From Pseudomonas sp. TTU2014-080ASC (GTDB lineage Bacteria > Pseudomonadota > Gammaproteobacteria > Pseudomonadales > Pseudomonadaceae), in NCBI RefSeq assembly GCF_001446935.1, contig NZ_LKKK01000012.1, positions 248,001 to 312,000 on the forward strand: a stretch of 64,000 bases of DNA. The letters run 5' to 3'. Under the pieces are notes generated by a model. It ran no database searches and was not told the DNA's origin. It saw nothing but the letters and a program-made list of their open reading frames with translations. Positions 8,237 through 18,600 of this stretch are shown one piece after another. The translations under genes were made by a program, and so were the position numbers. The number at the start of each line of letters is the position of its first letter. Position 1 is the first letter of the stretch.

Positions 8237-9154
8237 TCACTCGCCGGACGGGCCGGCAAAGTAGGCCTTCTCACGCTGTACCCGCGCCTTGGTCAAGGGG
8301 GCCAGCAATTTCTTCAACAGTGCAGTGACCGGCACCACGGTGACGATCAGGCACAACAAAAATACGATGTAGACCACCAACCCAGCAGCGCGGCGGCGGC
8401 TCCTTCGAGGGCCAATGGCGACAAGCAGGCGGCTCCAGAGTTGGAAACTGCGGTTGCCGACCTTCTCGCTGGCAATGAGTTTTTCATCCACCTTTACCGC
8501 GCCAAGACCTTTCAGCATGGGCTGTTCAATGGGCAGGTGGTCGGCAGTCAGACGCTGCCTGATGGCTTCACCAAAGCGGCGGGCGGCAACAATTTCGGCT
8601 TCATCAATGCCGGCGCGCGGCACCCAGCTGTAGGGCTTTTGCCGGCCGGTAAACATCCACAGTGGTGTGGATAAAAAACTCGCGGCGGTGCCACAGGCAT
8701 CGGTAAGGGCGATGTTATCCACCAGACGCGCACCCAGCTGGCTGAGTTTGGTCTTCACTTTTTCCTGCGCCATCAGCCACATATTGCGGCAGCCGATCAG
8801 GGTCACGACGGGCGTGTCTTTGAGCAGTTGCGCGGCCTCTGGCGACGCCAAGAACGCGGTCATTGGTTGCGACGGCGAAAGAAACCACACCTGATAGGCC
8901 AAGATGATGAGGTCGTAGCGCTTGCCTGCATCCACCGCCAAGGGCTTGAGCGGCTGCGGGCGCATCAGTACGGTTTCCGGGAAAATGCGGAAAAACTCTA
9001 GAAACGGCCAGGGAAACGGGTAAGGTTGCTGCGGCTGCAACTGCAGAAAATCGACTTGAATGTCGCTGCAATCTTGCAATGGCGCACAGACGGATTCCGC
9101 CAGCCGATCAAGCTGCCCAGTTTGAGAGTAATGAACAATTAAGACGTGCCGCAT
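8237..9154 (-). CDS. DarA-like dialkylresorcinol condensing enzyme (flavodoxin-fold)
   Basis: 305 residues from ATG 9154; a TTG five codons earlier is less likely. The N-terminus VLIVHYSQTGQLDRLAES is a flavodoxin/NAD(P)H-dependent oxidoreductase phosphate-binding loop. The middle has the alpha/beta pattern of that fold (LIILAYQVWFLSPS, VVTLIGCRNMW). A long hydrophobic segment near the C-terminus (GLVVYIVFLLCL...) followed by basic residues suggests membrane attachment. DarA enzymes aromatise the DarB product during dialkylresorcinol synthesis. It is the first gene of the operon and is divergent from the DUF2141 gene, with starts only 32 bases apart. Confidence 0.75.
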   Translation of the reverse strand: MRHVLIVHYSQTGQLDRLAESVCAPLQDCSDIQVDFLQLQPQQPYPFPWPFLEFFRIFPETVLMRPQPLKPLAVDAGKRYDLIILAYQVWFLSPSQPMTAFLASPEAAQLLKDTPVVTLIGCRNMWLMAQEKVKTKLSQLGARLVDNIALTDACGTAASFLSTPLWMFTGRQKPYSWVPRAGIDEAEIVAARRFGEAIRQRLTADHLPIEQPMLKGLGAVKVDEKLIASEKVGNRSFQLWSRLLVAIGPRRSRRRAAGLVVYIVFLLCLIVTVVPVTALLKKLLAPLTKARVQREKAYFAGPSGE

Positions 9155-9186
9155 CACCAGCCACTTCAACGCGAAATGCCGGAATT

Positions 9187-9633
9187 ATGCCACAGAGAAT
9201 TCTTAAGACCGTAAAGAAGACCTGCTACACAGGTACGCTTTTCCTACTTTTTATCGGTAGACAGAGTTACGCCGGTGACGTACTGGTCACGGTTGAGGGG
9301 ATTCAAGCCACAGCCACGCTGTATGGCGCACTGGTCAACAGCACAAGCGGCGATTGGGCACAACCGGCGCTGCAGGTAAGCCGCAATGAAGGTGAAACAC
9401 TGCATTTTGCCGATGTGCCGGCCGGTGAATATGCCATTCAGGTGTTTCAGGATCTCAATGGCAACGCTGAATTGGACCAAAGCCGGCGCGGCGTGCCGCT
9501 AGAGCCGGTGGGTTTTTCCGGCAACCCGTCACTGTTCAACGGCAAGCCATCGGCGGATAAAGCCCGCTTCGAACATGGCAGCGCGGATACTCAGGTGAGC
9601 ATCCGCCTGCGTCAGCCGAAAAAACGCAACTGA
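9187..9633 (+). CDS. DUF2141 domain secreted protein
   Basis: 148 residues from ATG 9187; longer starts would run into the divergent DarA-like gene. A basic N-terminus and hydrophobic stretch (TGTLFLLFIG) ending in QSYAGD form a signal peptide. The mature part is a beta-sandwich with DUF2141 landmarks: LHFADVPAGEYAIQVFQD followed by LNGNAELD, a calcium-loop-like turn, and a GxP-rich GVPLEPVGFSGN segment. It is probably periplasmic. DUF2141 proteins often occur beside carotenoid, aryl polyene or lipid pathway genes, so a link to the neighbouring operon is possible. The exact role is unknown. Confidence 0.75.
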   Translation: MPQRILKTVKKTCYTGTLFLLFIGRQSYAGDVLVTVEGIQATATLYGALVNSTSGDWAQPALQVSRNEGETLHFADVPAGEYAIQVFQDLNGNAELDQSRRGVPLEPVGFSGNPSLFNGKPSADKARFEHGSADTQVSIRLRQPKKRN

Positions 9634-9634
9634 C

Positions 9635-10171
9635 TCAGTCCTTCGCGCGCCAAATCAGCTCATCGGTTTGGTAGCCGCGTTTACGGGCTTCTTCCAGCAA
9701 TGTGCTGCGCTGCTCTGCGCTCATGCTCTTGTCGCGGGTCATCAGCCACAGATGATCACGATCCGGTGTGCCAACCAGCACACTGGAGTAATCATGATCC
9801 AGATACAGCACCCAGTAGTGGCCCTTGGTCAGCCCCGAGAAAAAGCTGTCGCCAAAGGTCACCCACAGCTTGCTGCTGTCATCCGGGCTCTGCAGCACCG
9901 CACGGCCTTTGGCCTGGTCCTTCTCACCCTTATAGGTGATGCAGGTATTGGTCACACCGACGCTGCCATCGCTTTGCAGCTCATAGAGCGCTTCGGACTG
10001 TGCGCAGTTGCGCTGGAAGAACAGCGGCAAACGCGCCTGCTCGTACCAGACGCCCTGATAGCGCTTCAAGTCCACTTTGTTTACGGTCTTAGGCGGCACT
10101 TCGCCTGTACCCGAGTTTGCACATGCAGCCAACAGTGCTGCGGCACCCAAGATAATCAGTCGACGCATCAT
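9635..10171 (-). CDS. blc: outer membrane lipoprotein lipocalin (Blc-like)
   Basis: 178 residues. Signal peptide with lipobox LLAAC, so it is lipidated. The mature protein is a lipocalin: the first conserved motif is KRYQGVWYEQARLP, with a large barrel following (GHYWVLYLDHDYSSVLVG) and the closing DHLWLMTRDK. Blc-type lipocalins bind lysophospholipids or fatty acids at the inner face of the outer membrane. The ATG overlaps the stop of the small lipoprotein gene at 10168-10422 (ATGA), so the two form an operon. The stop is one base from the end of the convergent DUF2141 gene. Confidence 0.9.
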   Translation of the reverse strand: MMRRLIILGAAALLAACANSGTGEVPPKTVNKVDLKRYQGVWYEQARLPLFFQRNCAQSEALYELQSDGSVGVTNTCITYKGEKDQAKGRAVLQSPDDSSKLWVTFGDSFFSGLTKGHYWVLYLDHDYSSVLVGTPDRDHLWLMTRDKSMSAEQRSTLLEEARKRGYQTDELIWRAKD

Positions 10172-10422
10172 TTCAATCCTTTCCCTGAAAACATCATGAC
10201 TTTGTCACCGGCATACTGAACGCTGATAAAGCTTTGTTCAGTGCCCCAGGTACAGCTGGAGATGCCCAGCGCGCTGGAGCACTCGGCGGCCTCACCCAGC
10301 AGTTTCTCCACTTCAGCCTTAGTCATGCCTGACTGCAATTTTGCATAGTTCTCCTGAGTGACCTTGTTGCAGGCAGCTAATAACAAACATGCAGCGAGAA
10401 CGGCCAGAACACGCATAGACAT
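10168..10422 (-). CDS. small SmpA/OmlA-like lipoprotein
   Basis: 84 residues with lipobox LLLAAC at residues ~13-18. The mature part carries the short BamE/OmlA-type motif LQSGMTKAEVEKLLGE, a two-helix/beta fold found in several small lipoproteins. A CSSALGISSC pair of cysteines might form a disulfide. It is much shorter than BamE (about 110 residues), so it is not the Bam subunit itself. It is translationally coupled to the lipocalin, which suggests a shared envelope function. Confidence 0.8.
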   Translation of the reverse strand: MSMRVLAVLAACLLLAACNKVTQENYAKLQSGMTKAEVEKLLGEAAECSSALGISSCTWGTEQSFISVQYAGDKVMMFSGKGLK

Positions 10423-10489
10423 GAGAAAACTCCTTAACAGATGACTGTTTCAGCTTGGCATAGGAGAGCCAATCTTGCCTGCCAGCGAG

Positions 10490-11092
10490 CTAGAAACTTG
10501 AGCCTGGCTCTTGCAGAAAGGCACTTTCCTGGGCACTTGAGGTGCGACCAAGTATCTGATTTCGATGCGGAAAACGACCAAATCTGGCGATCACTCGCTG
10601 ATGCCGCTCGGCGTAATCCAGATACCCGGCAAACAGTTCGTGCTCATCAGGTGGTACTTGGGCAAGCAGCTTTTCAAACAGTTCCACGGCCTGGTCCTGA
10701 AGTACCAGATCCTCGGCATGTTCATAGACGAGGTAGGCGAACAGGCGCTGTATGGGTTTGAGCTGCTGATCCCAGCCCTTCTCCAACCCCATGCGCAGCA
10801 ATGGCTGGGACAACCGATCACCGGCAAAGGCCTTGGGCGTATCGCGGTAAATCATTCGCGGGAGTTGGTCGAGCAGGAGAATATGGGCAAGCCAGCCATC
10901 TGGCGTGGCACTCCATTCGGGCAATTGCCCGCTGAGAGCCTGTTCGACCAGATGTCCGAAGCGCTGCTGCGCCTCGGCATCCTGGCTGGCCCGCTTACCA
11001 AACCACAGAGGCAGTTGGCGGGCAGACACCTCGGCGGCCGTCTTACCGGGGCCGAACCACCAGTCAAGTACAGGCTGCCAAGGCTGAGTCAT
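10490..11092 (-). CDS. DUF924 family protein
   Basis: 200 residues, soluble and helical. The family start WQPVLDWWFGPGK, the central LLLDQLPRMIYRDTPKAFAGD and FAYLVYEHAEDL are DUF924 hallmarks; the family has a TPR-like all-helical fold of unknown activity. It is transcribed after fbp, with only four bases between the genes. Fructose-bisphosphatase and DUF924 are neighbours in other pseudomonads, but no functional link is known to me. Confidence 0.88.
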   Translation of the reverse strand: MTQPWQPVLDWWFGPGKTAAEVSARQLPLWFGKRASQDAEAQQRFGHLVEQALSGQLPEWSATPDGWLAHILLLDQLPRMIYRDTPKAFAGDRLSQPLLRMGLEKGWDQQLKPIQRLFAYLVYEHAEDLVLQDQAVELFEKLLAQVPPDEHELFAGYLDYAERHQRVIARFGRFPHRNQILGRTSSAQESAFLQEPGSSF

Positions 11093-11096
11093 GGGG

Positions 11097-12104
11097 TTAG
11101 CCCTTGTGATACGCAGTAATGCGCAGCACTTCTTCTTTGGAACCGAGGAAGACTGGCACGCGCTGGTGCAGGTTGTCCGGCTGAATGTCGAGAATTCGCT
11201 GAGTACCGTTGGTAGCTGCGCCGCCTGCCTGCTCGATGATCATCGACATCGGGTTAGCTTCGTACATCAGGCGCAGTTTGCCAGCCTTGTCCGGCTCGCG
11301 GGCATCGCGCGGGTACATGAACACGCCGCCACGGGTCAGGATGCGATGCACGTCCGCGACCATGGAGGCGATCCAGCGCATGTTGTAGTTCTTGCCCAGT
11401 GGGCCTTCTTCGCCCGCCAGCAGCTCGCTCACATAACGCTGTACCGGGGCTTCCCAGTGGCGCTGGTTGGACATATTGATGGCGAACTCTTTGGTCGCCT
11501 CTGGCACCTTGATGTTGTCGTGGGTCAGCACAAAACTGCCCAGCTCACGATCCAGAGTGAAGCCTTTAACGCCGTCGCCCAGAGTCAGTACCAGCATGGT
11601 TTGCGGGCCGTAAATGGCGTAACCGGCGGCCACTTGTTGAGTGCCTTTCTGCAGGAAGGCTTCATCGCCCAGGTCGCCTTCCTCACCCTGACGATCCGGG
11701 CAACGCAGTACCGAGAAGATAGTGCCGACGGAAACGTTTACGTCGATGTTGCTGGAGCCGTCCAGCGGATCGAATACCAGCAGGTAGGCACCTTTAGGGT
11801 ACTGACCAGGAATCTGGTAGGGCTTGTCCATTTCCTCAGAAGCCATACCCGCCAGATTACCGGCCCACTCGTTGGCTTCCAGCAGGATTTCGTTGGAGAT
11901 CACGTCCAACTTTTTCTGCACTTCGCCCTGCACGTTTTCAGTGTCCAGGCTGCCCAGTACGCCACCCAGCGCGCCTTTGGAGACCTGATGGCTGATGGCC
12001 TTGCAAGCGCGCGCGACCACTTCGATCAGAAAGCGCAGGTCTGCGGGAGTGTTGTGGCTACGGGTCTGCTCGATCAGGAAGCGACTGAGGGTAACGCGGG
12101 ACAT
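11097..12104 (-). CDS. fbp: fructose-1,6-bisphosphatase class I
   Basis: 335 residues. Diagnostic metal-binding/active motif [21 protein letters not shown], plus the substrate region [18 protein letters not shown] and [11 protein letters not shown] are all present. It removes the 1-phosphate of fructose-1,6-bisphosphate in gluconeogenesis, which is essential for pseudomonads growing on organic acids. Length is normal for the proteobacterial enzyme. Position next to estA is as I remember in other Pseudomonas genomes. Confidence 0.97.
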   Translation of the reverse strand: MSRVTLSRFLIEQTRSHNTPADLRFLIEVVARACKAISHQVSKGALGGVLGSLDTENVQGEVQKKLDVISNEILLEANEWAGNLAGMASEEMDKPYQIPGQYPKGAYLLVFDPLDGSSNIDVNVSVGTIFSVLRCPDRQGEEGDLGDEAFLQKGTQQVAAGYAIYGPQTMLVLTLGDGVKGFTLDRELGSFVLTHDNIKVPEATKEFAINMSNQRHWEAPVQRYVSELLAGEEGPLGKNYNMRWIASMVADVHRILTRGGVFMYPRDAREPDKAGKLRLMYEANPMSMIIEQAGGAATNGTQRILDIQPDNLHQRVPVFLGSKEEVLRITAYHKG

Positions 12105-12149
12105 GGAGGTCTCCAGAAATAGATAATCTCGCGCAGTTTACTATTTTCA

Positions 12150-12176
12150 GGGCGGCAGTGCCTCATGCTGCCGCCC
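12150..12176. terminator. hairpin between estA and fbp
   Basis: Perfect 9-bp GC-rich stem GGGCGGCAG/CTGCCGCCC with a 9-base loop in the gap between the estA stop and the fbp start. There is no T-run on the - strand side, so it would be a weak terminator for estA. Confidence 0.45.
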
Positions 12177-12184
12177 GTTGGCTA

Positions 12185-14086
12185 TTACCAGTCCAGTGTC
12201 ACAGCCAGACTCACGCCCTGCTGCTTGTCGTCATCAGCCTTGCGCAGGCTGTATGCGCCCCGCAGCGAGAGGTCTGCGGCGAGCTTTTGCCTAAAACCAA
12301 CGCTCAAACGATCAATCCGGTCATCCGGCTCGTAGCCCTGCAACTGGTAATCGAGTGTCGGCAAGCTAGTGAGTGCCATGCGGACCTTGCCCGGATCATC
12401 CTCATATTCACGCTCACGGGCGATCTCGCCAAACAGTTCGGTGGCCGGCGCGACTTGCCAGCGCCCTTGCAAACCCACTCCCAGACGCTTGGAGGTGCGC
12501 TCCTGATCATAGACGCGCAGAGCCGTCGCGCTACCGCCTTTCTCGCTGTACCCGTCAACTTCCACCTTGGCGTAATCGGCGCTGATAAACGGACTTAAGT
12601 GCCAGTTATCGCCAGGCTGGGCAATGTCGTAGCCAAAACGGCCACTGAACGCCCAAAGCTGGCCTTCGGTGTCGCCTTTCTCGGTGTCCGTGACGCGGCC
12701 TAGCTTAACCTTGCGCTTGAGGTCGTCGTAATCCAGATAACCGGCACTGGCCGACAGATCCGCCCACCAGCGGTTGCGCTGGAATTCAGCAAAAGCAGTG
12801 GCCATGTAGCTGCGCAGGTTGTATTTGGAGTCAGCCCGCCCGGCCTCCAGGTCTTGTTCGTACAAACCTGCGGCCAGCCCCACACGCCAGTCCTCATTTA
12901 ACCGGTAACTGCCGCCCAGATTGAGGTTGTAACCATTGCCGTCACCACTGGCACCGGCAGCCTGACGATCAAAATCCAGACGCTGGGCCGAGGCCGAAAC
13001 AAAGGTGCGCCACTGTCCGACTGCCTGCCAGGCCGACCAATCGGCCAGCAACTCGGCGCGCAACTGGTCCTGATGGGCGCGCAACGTCCCTTGCGCCATT
13101 TCCGGCAGCAGGCTCAGCTCCCAAGGCGCGGAAAGGAAGGAGTACATGTAGTCCGCGAAGATTTCCTGCACCGCCGTGGTCGGGTGCACGCTGTCGTTAT
13201 AGACCAGCTTGGTCGGATCAGGTGTCGGGCTGTTAATGCCCCACTTGGGATTGACCGTCGCGCAACCGTCGAAGCAGGTGCCTGTCAGGTTCTGGGTCGA
13301 ATCCAGCCCAAAGGCATCAGCTCTGGCAAGCACCTCAGTAAACATCTGCGGGACGTTGAGTGGGATGATCTGAGCACTCATGCCTTCAAGACGCTTGACC
13401 AGCTCAACATTGAACTGTGCCCCCACTTCACTGACGGTTGCCGCCAGGGGCGATCCACTGATCGCAGGCGTTGTGCCAACGTCAGGCAGCAGGGAAACCA
13501 AGATGTAACGCGCACCGGCATTTTGCAGGGCCAGAACACCGTCAGCCAGCTGCCCGGCTGAAGCCGCAGCACCTTGTGCAAAGATAGTCCCCTGCAAGAA
13601 GTCATTACCCCCACCGTTCACATAAAACAGCGCTTTGGGGTCAAGTCTCAGGCCACGGCTAGCCAGATCAACCAGATAGCCATCGCGGGTCCGAGTTCCG
13701 GCTACCGAGCCACCTGGCGCGGCGATAGAGTCATAAATCTGATCGGTGCGGTAGCCGCCGACTGCCCAGTTATTACCATCTGCCCAGCCATTGCTCTGGT
13801 AAACCGAAGAGGTTGACGGCGTCTGCGGGCCTAATCCGAGCATCTCGCCAAGCAACATCGGCGAGGTAGAACCATAAATTTCGCCACTACCGGGCTGGAA
13901 GGTCGGGCCCACCCGGTTGGTGAAACGGCGGGTGGCGTTGGCTGGGCCATCCGCGTCGGGGAACTGTCCGGCGTCACTCAGGCTATCGCCGAAAACCACT
14001 AATGAAGAATAAGGAGAAGCAGAGCTATGGGACGGGGAGAGCAGTAACAAGCATGATGCGGCGATGGGCGTCAGTATGCGCTTCAT
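12185..14086 (-). CDS. estA: autotransporter GDSL esterase EstA
   Basis: 633 residues. The signal peptide is followed by an SGNH/GDSL esterase domain: block I VFGDSLSDAG with Ser36, the Asn block VNGGGNDFLQG, and block V DSVHPTTAVQ with the Asp-His pair. The last ~280 residues are a type Va autotransporter beta-barrel ending in LDW. EstA is anchored in the outer membrane with the esterase facing outwards, and in P. aeruginosa it affects rhamnolipid production and motility. The length is close to the ~646-residue P. aeruginosa protein. Confidence 0.95.
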   Translation of the reverse strand: MKRILTPIAASCLLLLSPSHSSASPYSSLVVFGDSLSDAGQFPDADGPANATRRFTNRVGPTFQPGSGEIYGSTSPMLLGEMLGLGPQTPSTSSVYQSNGWADGNNWAVGGYRTDQIYDSIAAPGGSVAGTRTRDGYLVDLASRGLRLDPKALFYVNGGGNDFLQGTIFAQGAAASAGQLADGVLALQNAGARYILVSLLPDVGTTPAISGSPLAATVSEVGAQFNVELVKRLEGMSAQIIPLNVPQMFTEVLARADAFGLDSTQNLTGTCFDGCATVNPKWGINSPTPDPTKLVYNDSVHPTTAVQEIFADYMYSFLSAPWELSLLPEMAQGTLRAHQDQLRAELLADWSAWQAVGQWRTFVSASAQRLDFDRQAAGASGDGNGYNLNLGGSYRLNEDWRVGLAAGLYEQDLEAGRADSKYNLRSYMATAFAEFQRNRWWADLSASAGYLDYDDLKRKVKLGRVTDTEKGDTEGQLWAFSGRFGYDIAQPGDNWHLSPFISADYAKVEVDGYSEKGGSATALRVYDQERTSKRLGVGLQGRWQVAPATELFGEIAREREYEDDPGKVRMALTSLPTLDYQLQGYEPDDRIDRLSVGFRQKLAADLSLRGAYSLRKADDDKQQGVSLAVTLDW

Positions 14087-14327
14087 AAGGCACCTTGATT
14101 TTATTGTTATTGGAATTTATCAACGTCAAATGTAGCCAGCTTTCCTTAGCAGCGCACAAAACAATCGGCAAAATTGCAATATCCCGTAGAACTGCTGCTA
14201 AAAGTGGCAATCTTGATCCATGCCTCACACTTGCGCACAGCGTGATTGGCTGACTCCTGACAGACCTGGCGTAGAAATTAAACACGCTGTGCCGACGTTT
14301 TTTGCGTAGTAAACCTGTCGATGCCCC

Positions 14328-15683
14328 CTATTCAGTACTCGGGCGACGCGACACGCTAAACGCCATCGCTGCCAGCAAGCCCACGCCAAGCAACAACACC
14401 AGCCATAAACCCCAGCGCCTCCAATCCTGTTTGGGTGCTGCCGACTGTTTTTGCACAAGCGCGTCAGCCGCGGGTAGCTGCACCTCAGCGCTGCCCAGCT
14501 GTTGCAGACGTTGCGGTTGGTAACCGGGAATCAGCGTAGTCAGCGGTAAGGCTGCCGACTGCACATTGGCACGGCCTAATGCCAGACGGTAAGGCGGGCT
14601 GCCACGCTGCAAAAACACCAGTTGGCTAGCCCGCAACGCCACTTTGATCTGAGGGTCACGGCCAAGCCCGCCACCGCGTTCATCGACCTGCACGCGCAGT
14701 TGCTGCACGGGCCAGCCCGGTAACGTCAGCTCATCCTGAACAATCTCATCCCCGCTCTCCGGCAAGCGATATAGCAGCCCCTGCGCCAGAGGCTGCCAGC
14801 TGGTTTTTTCTTCGCTGCGGCCGCTGACACGCACCGGAGCCAAACTGTTGGGCTGACTGAGTTCAACCTGCATGCGCTGTAACGGTAAGCCCTTCGGCAG
14901 GTGCCAGTGGTATTCACCATTGGCTGCGTGGGTTGCGGCAAGGGTTTGCGACCACACCAGCGGCGCTGGAGCTGTTTCAGTGCGCTGACTGCGCAGACTA
15001 GCGGCGGTTAGTTGCGGTGCCTGCTCAGGGTTTTGCCACAACAAACGCAGGTAACGTGCTTTTTGCCCCGGCAGCTCCACGTGGCGCTGTTCAACACGCT
15101 CGTCAGCAAAACTCAGGCGCGCCAGTTGGCCTGTGCCCCATGGCCGCCAACTCTTAAGGTCATCACTGGCCTCGATAGTGAAACGCTGAAAACCCTCTTG
15201 CGGGCCACTCCAGTCCAACTGCAATTGCACCAGTGAATCGTCTACCGCACTCGCATCCAGCAACCAGCCCCTCAGCACTGCCGGCTTCGCCTGCGCAGGC
15301 TCGTCGAGCAACTCGATCAAGGTGCCGCCTGTGCCACGCTGCACCCGCAGGCTCGGCACGGCGTGATCGTCACCCTCTCCGGCATACAGCGGGAACCACT
15401 TTACGCGGTGCTCTTGCTGGCTAGCTCTTGCCTCGCCCTGCCCCGCCACCAGCGCATAGGCCAAAGCCTGCCCCTCGCCGTTGAAGACCCGCAGGTCGCG
15501 CAAGTCGCCATAGTTCGCAGCAAAATGCAGCGCCATGGGAATATCCAGGCGATACCAAGGCCCTTCGCCAGAGAGTTCCAGAGGAAGCTGCTGCGCATAG
15601 TCGTCCAGTTGCTCCTGAGCCCAGCCCAGTGCAGCAACCATCATCCCTGCACATGCAACCCCCGCCATCAGGCAACGCTTCAT
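14328..15683 (-). CDS. DUF3999 domain envelope protein
   Basis: 451 residues with an N-terminal signal peptide (ending around LGWAQEQ) and one C-terminal membrane helix (WGLWLVLLLGVGLLAAM), so most of it lies in the periplasm. The repeated LPLELSGEGPWYRLDIP and DLRDLRVFNGEGQALAYAL patterns match DUF3999. Its ATG overlaps the stop of the DUF2339 gene by four bases. The two families are constantly paired in pseudomonads and probably form one membrane complex of unknown function. Confidence 0.9.
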   Translation of the reverse strand: MKRCLMAGVACAGMMVAALGWAQEQLDDYAQQLPLELSGEGPWYRLDIPMALHFAANYGDLRDLRVFNGEGQALAYALVAGQGEARASQQEHRVKWFPLYAGEGDDHAVPSLRVQRGTGGTLIELLDEPAQAKPAVLRGWLLDASAVDDSLVQLQLDWSGPQEGFQRFTIEASDDLKSWRPWGTGQLARLSFADERVEQRHVELPGQKARYLRLLWQNPEQAPQLTAASLRSQRTETAPAPLVWSQTLAATHAANGEYHWHLPKGLPLQRMQVELSQPNSLAPVRVSGRSEEKTSWQPLAQGLLYRLPESGDEIVQDELTLPGWPVQQLRVQVDERGGGLGRDPQIKVALRASQLVFLQRGSPPYRLALGRANVQSAALPLTTLIPGYQPQRLQQLGSAEVQLPAADALVQKQSAAPKQDWRRWGLWLVLLLGVGLLAAMAFSVSRRPSTE

Positions 15684-18600
15684 GTTGGCTCCTGCGACTT
15701 ATCCATACCCACCTTGCGCGCTGGCAACGGCGCGAAATAGCCGACAATCAGCAGCAACACGCCTACGCCAATAAACGACACGATGCGCTCAAGGCCGCCC
15801 CGATTGCCCAGTTCCACAAAGAATAGTTTGGCCACCACCAAGGCGATCAATACGGCCCCGATCAGCCACAGCTCACGCTTCCCGCGTCGATTGCCGAAGA
15901 CCATCAGCGGCAAGGCAATCAGGGTCCAGACGATCGACAAGCCAGCTTGCACCAGCATCGAGTCCAGCAGCGCATTCAACTCATACGGCACCGCGGCCCA
16001 ATGATGAACCGTGCGCATCACCATGGCGGTCAGCAGCGCAAACAGCGACGCGCCCAGCACAGCTTGGTTTAGCACGCGACTGTGCGCGACGCTCATCCCC
16101 AGCACCGGCAAGCCCTTCTGCGCCCAGAGGAACACCGCACCCAAGGCAAATAACAGCCCCAGTTCCAGCGGGTTAAGCAGCGGCAGATAGCCCAGCGGCT
16201 CGGCATCCCCGGCGCTCATCACATTGGCCAGCCAGAACCAGCCCAACAGCAACAGCGCCAGCGGAGCCGCCGCCAGCACTTGGTACTCCCGTGGATACGC
16301 AGCCAACGGCCATGGCCAGCGCCTGTGCAGCGACATCAGCCACAAATAAGCACTCGGCAGCAGCGCCCAGCCCAACCAGCGCCAGGCGTTGTAATGCTCG
16401 GCCAAACTCATAAACAGGTAACGCAGCTCCAACGACAGCACGCCCAGTAGCAACCAGCAGCCCAGTACATGGGCAGTACTCAGCGCCCCGCTCGGCAGCA
16501 GGCCAGCAAGCCGACGCAACGACCAGAAGTGCACGGCAAACAGCAGCCCCCAGGCCAGCCACCCCCAATTTGCCGCAGGGTGATACTGCTCATGCCAGGC
16601 ATACAACAGCACCACACCGGCCAGCGGCGTCAGCAGGCAGCAGAGCACGCCCAGCCCGGTCCAACGCACCCGCCCGGCCAGATAAGCCGCCAGCGCTACG
16701 CTTCCGGTCAGAACCAGCAGCAAAGCACTGGCTTGGCTATCGCCATCGACAAAACGCAGTACCTCGCTACTCAGCGCCAGCGCCCACCAGGCAGCGCCCC
16801 ATAGCATCAACAACTGCGAGAGGCCGAGCAGGCTGAAATTACCCAAGCTAATGGCACCTTCACGCTGCGCTTGCTGCTGCAATTTCCACGCGCCTACTAA
16901 TGCCGTGATCCCCAGCACCAGCGGTGCCCAGAAGTCGCCATGCGCCAACGGACGCAAGCCTTCTGCATTCAAATGCCCAAGCAGCGGGCTAATCGCCAGA
17001 AACAGCAACCCACCCAGCAGTTGCACGGCAAAGGCGCAGAGCAGAAAACTACGTGCCGGCAAGCGCAAACCAATCCATAACGTCAGCAACCCGGCCACGG
17101 CCCAACAGGTTGCCGTGCCCTGTACCGCGAACAACAGCGGCGCGATCAGATAAAAGAAGCCCAGCCCACTGCTAGCCAGTAGCGATATACCTCGGCGCTC
17201 CCAATGGGTGCTCAGCTCAGTGCCGCTGTGACGCAATTGCCAGTAGCTAAACAGCAACGCCACAGCAAGCATCAACGCGCCCAGCGCAGAACCATCCAGC
17301 AGCGTGGAGTCGCCTGGGCGCAGCCCGATAAGGAAGGCCAGCGCCGCACCAAACTGCAGCAGCAGGGCAAAAGCACGGGCGAGTTTGCGTTGCTGGCGTA
17401 GCCCCAACCAATAGATGCCCGCGCCCTCTAGCGCCCAAACGGCCGAGGTCCAATTGGCATCCAACCCCAGCGGGATCGCCAAACTGGCAAAGACCACGCC
17501 CAATGCCAGACAGGTTTCCACCAACAACGCCGCACGATTACCCGTGCGCTCCACTAGCAGCCGCGCCAGCAGCAGATAGAACAGTCCTAAGCCAAGCGCG
17601 CTGAATGCCGCAGCAAACTCAATGTGCTGCACCACCGCAAACTGCAAGCCAAAGCCCACCAGCGGCGGCCCGAACAGCACGCTGGCATCAATGTAATCAC
17701 CTTTGCGCGCTGCCCAACGCAACATCTCGCCGGGCACGCTGGGCGCATCCTCGGCCTCGCGCAACTTGCGCCGGGCAAACAGTAGCCCAATCGCCACATA
17801 CATCAGGAAGAACAGAATCAGGAACGGCTCAGTGCTCCACAGCAACTCCGGCGTATAAGAACGCAGCCCCCAGGCGAGGCCGATACTAAAGGTGCCGACC
17901 ATGCCGATGAGGTTGAGCTGCCGCCAGGCCTTGAACCAGGCAATGGCGAAAATGCCGGTATTGAGCAAGGCAAAGTAGCTGAACAGCGCTACATGGCTAC
18001 CGCTACCAGTAGACGCCAGGATAGGTGCGGCGAAGCCACCTAACGCCGCTGCGGCAGCCAGCACCAGCGCATCCTGTTTAACCGCCAGAATCGCCGAGAA
18101 CAGTGTGACCAGTACCAACATCGCGAACGCCATGCTGGGGTCGAGCAGCGGGTGCAAGCGCATCGCCGCGAAGACCGTCAGGTACAGCACCGCAACACCG
18201 GCGCCTTGCACCATCAAGGCGTAGTTCGGATTACGCTTGCGCAGCCACCAGCCCAGCCCCAACAGCGCCAGCGCACTGGCCGCCACGCCGGCATAACGCA
18301 GCTCAACCGGTACCACCACGCCTTCGGTGGCGTAACGCAGCAAAAATGCCAGGCCCAAAAACAACAGCACCACACCGACGCGCAGTACTGTGTTTCCACC
18401 TAGCAGCCAGTTTTTGGCAGCGGCATACCCTCGCTCAATCAGCGTTGGCTGACGCGACTCAGCAGATGCCGGCTCATTCCACTGCGCTGCGCTGTCCTGC
18501 TCGCTGCTGTCTGGAGTTGAGTGTTGCAGCTGATCAAAATCCAGCGTCCAGTCCAGGTCGAGCTTGTCATCGGCCTCCTGTGCAAGCGCAGGATCTGGCT

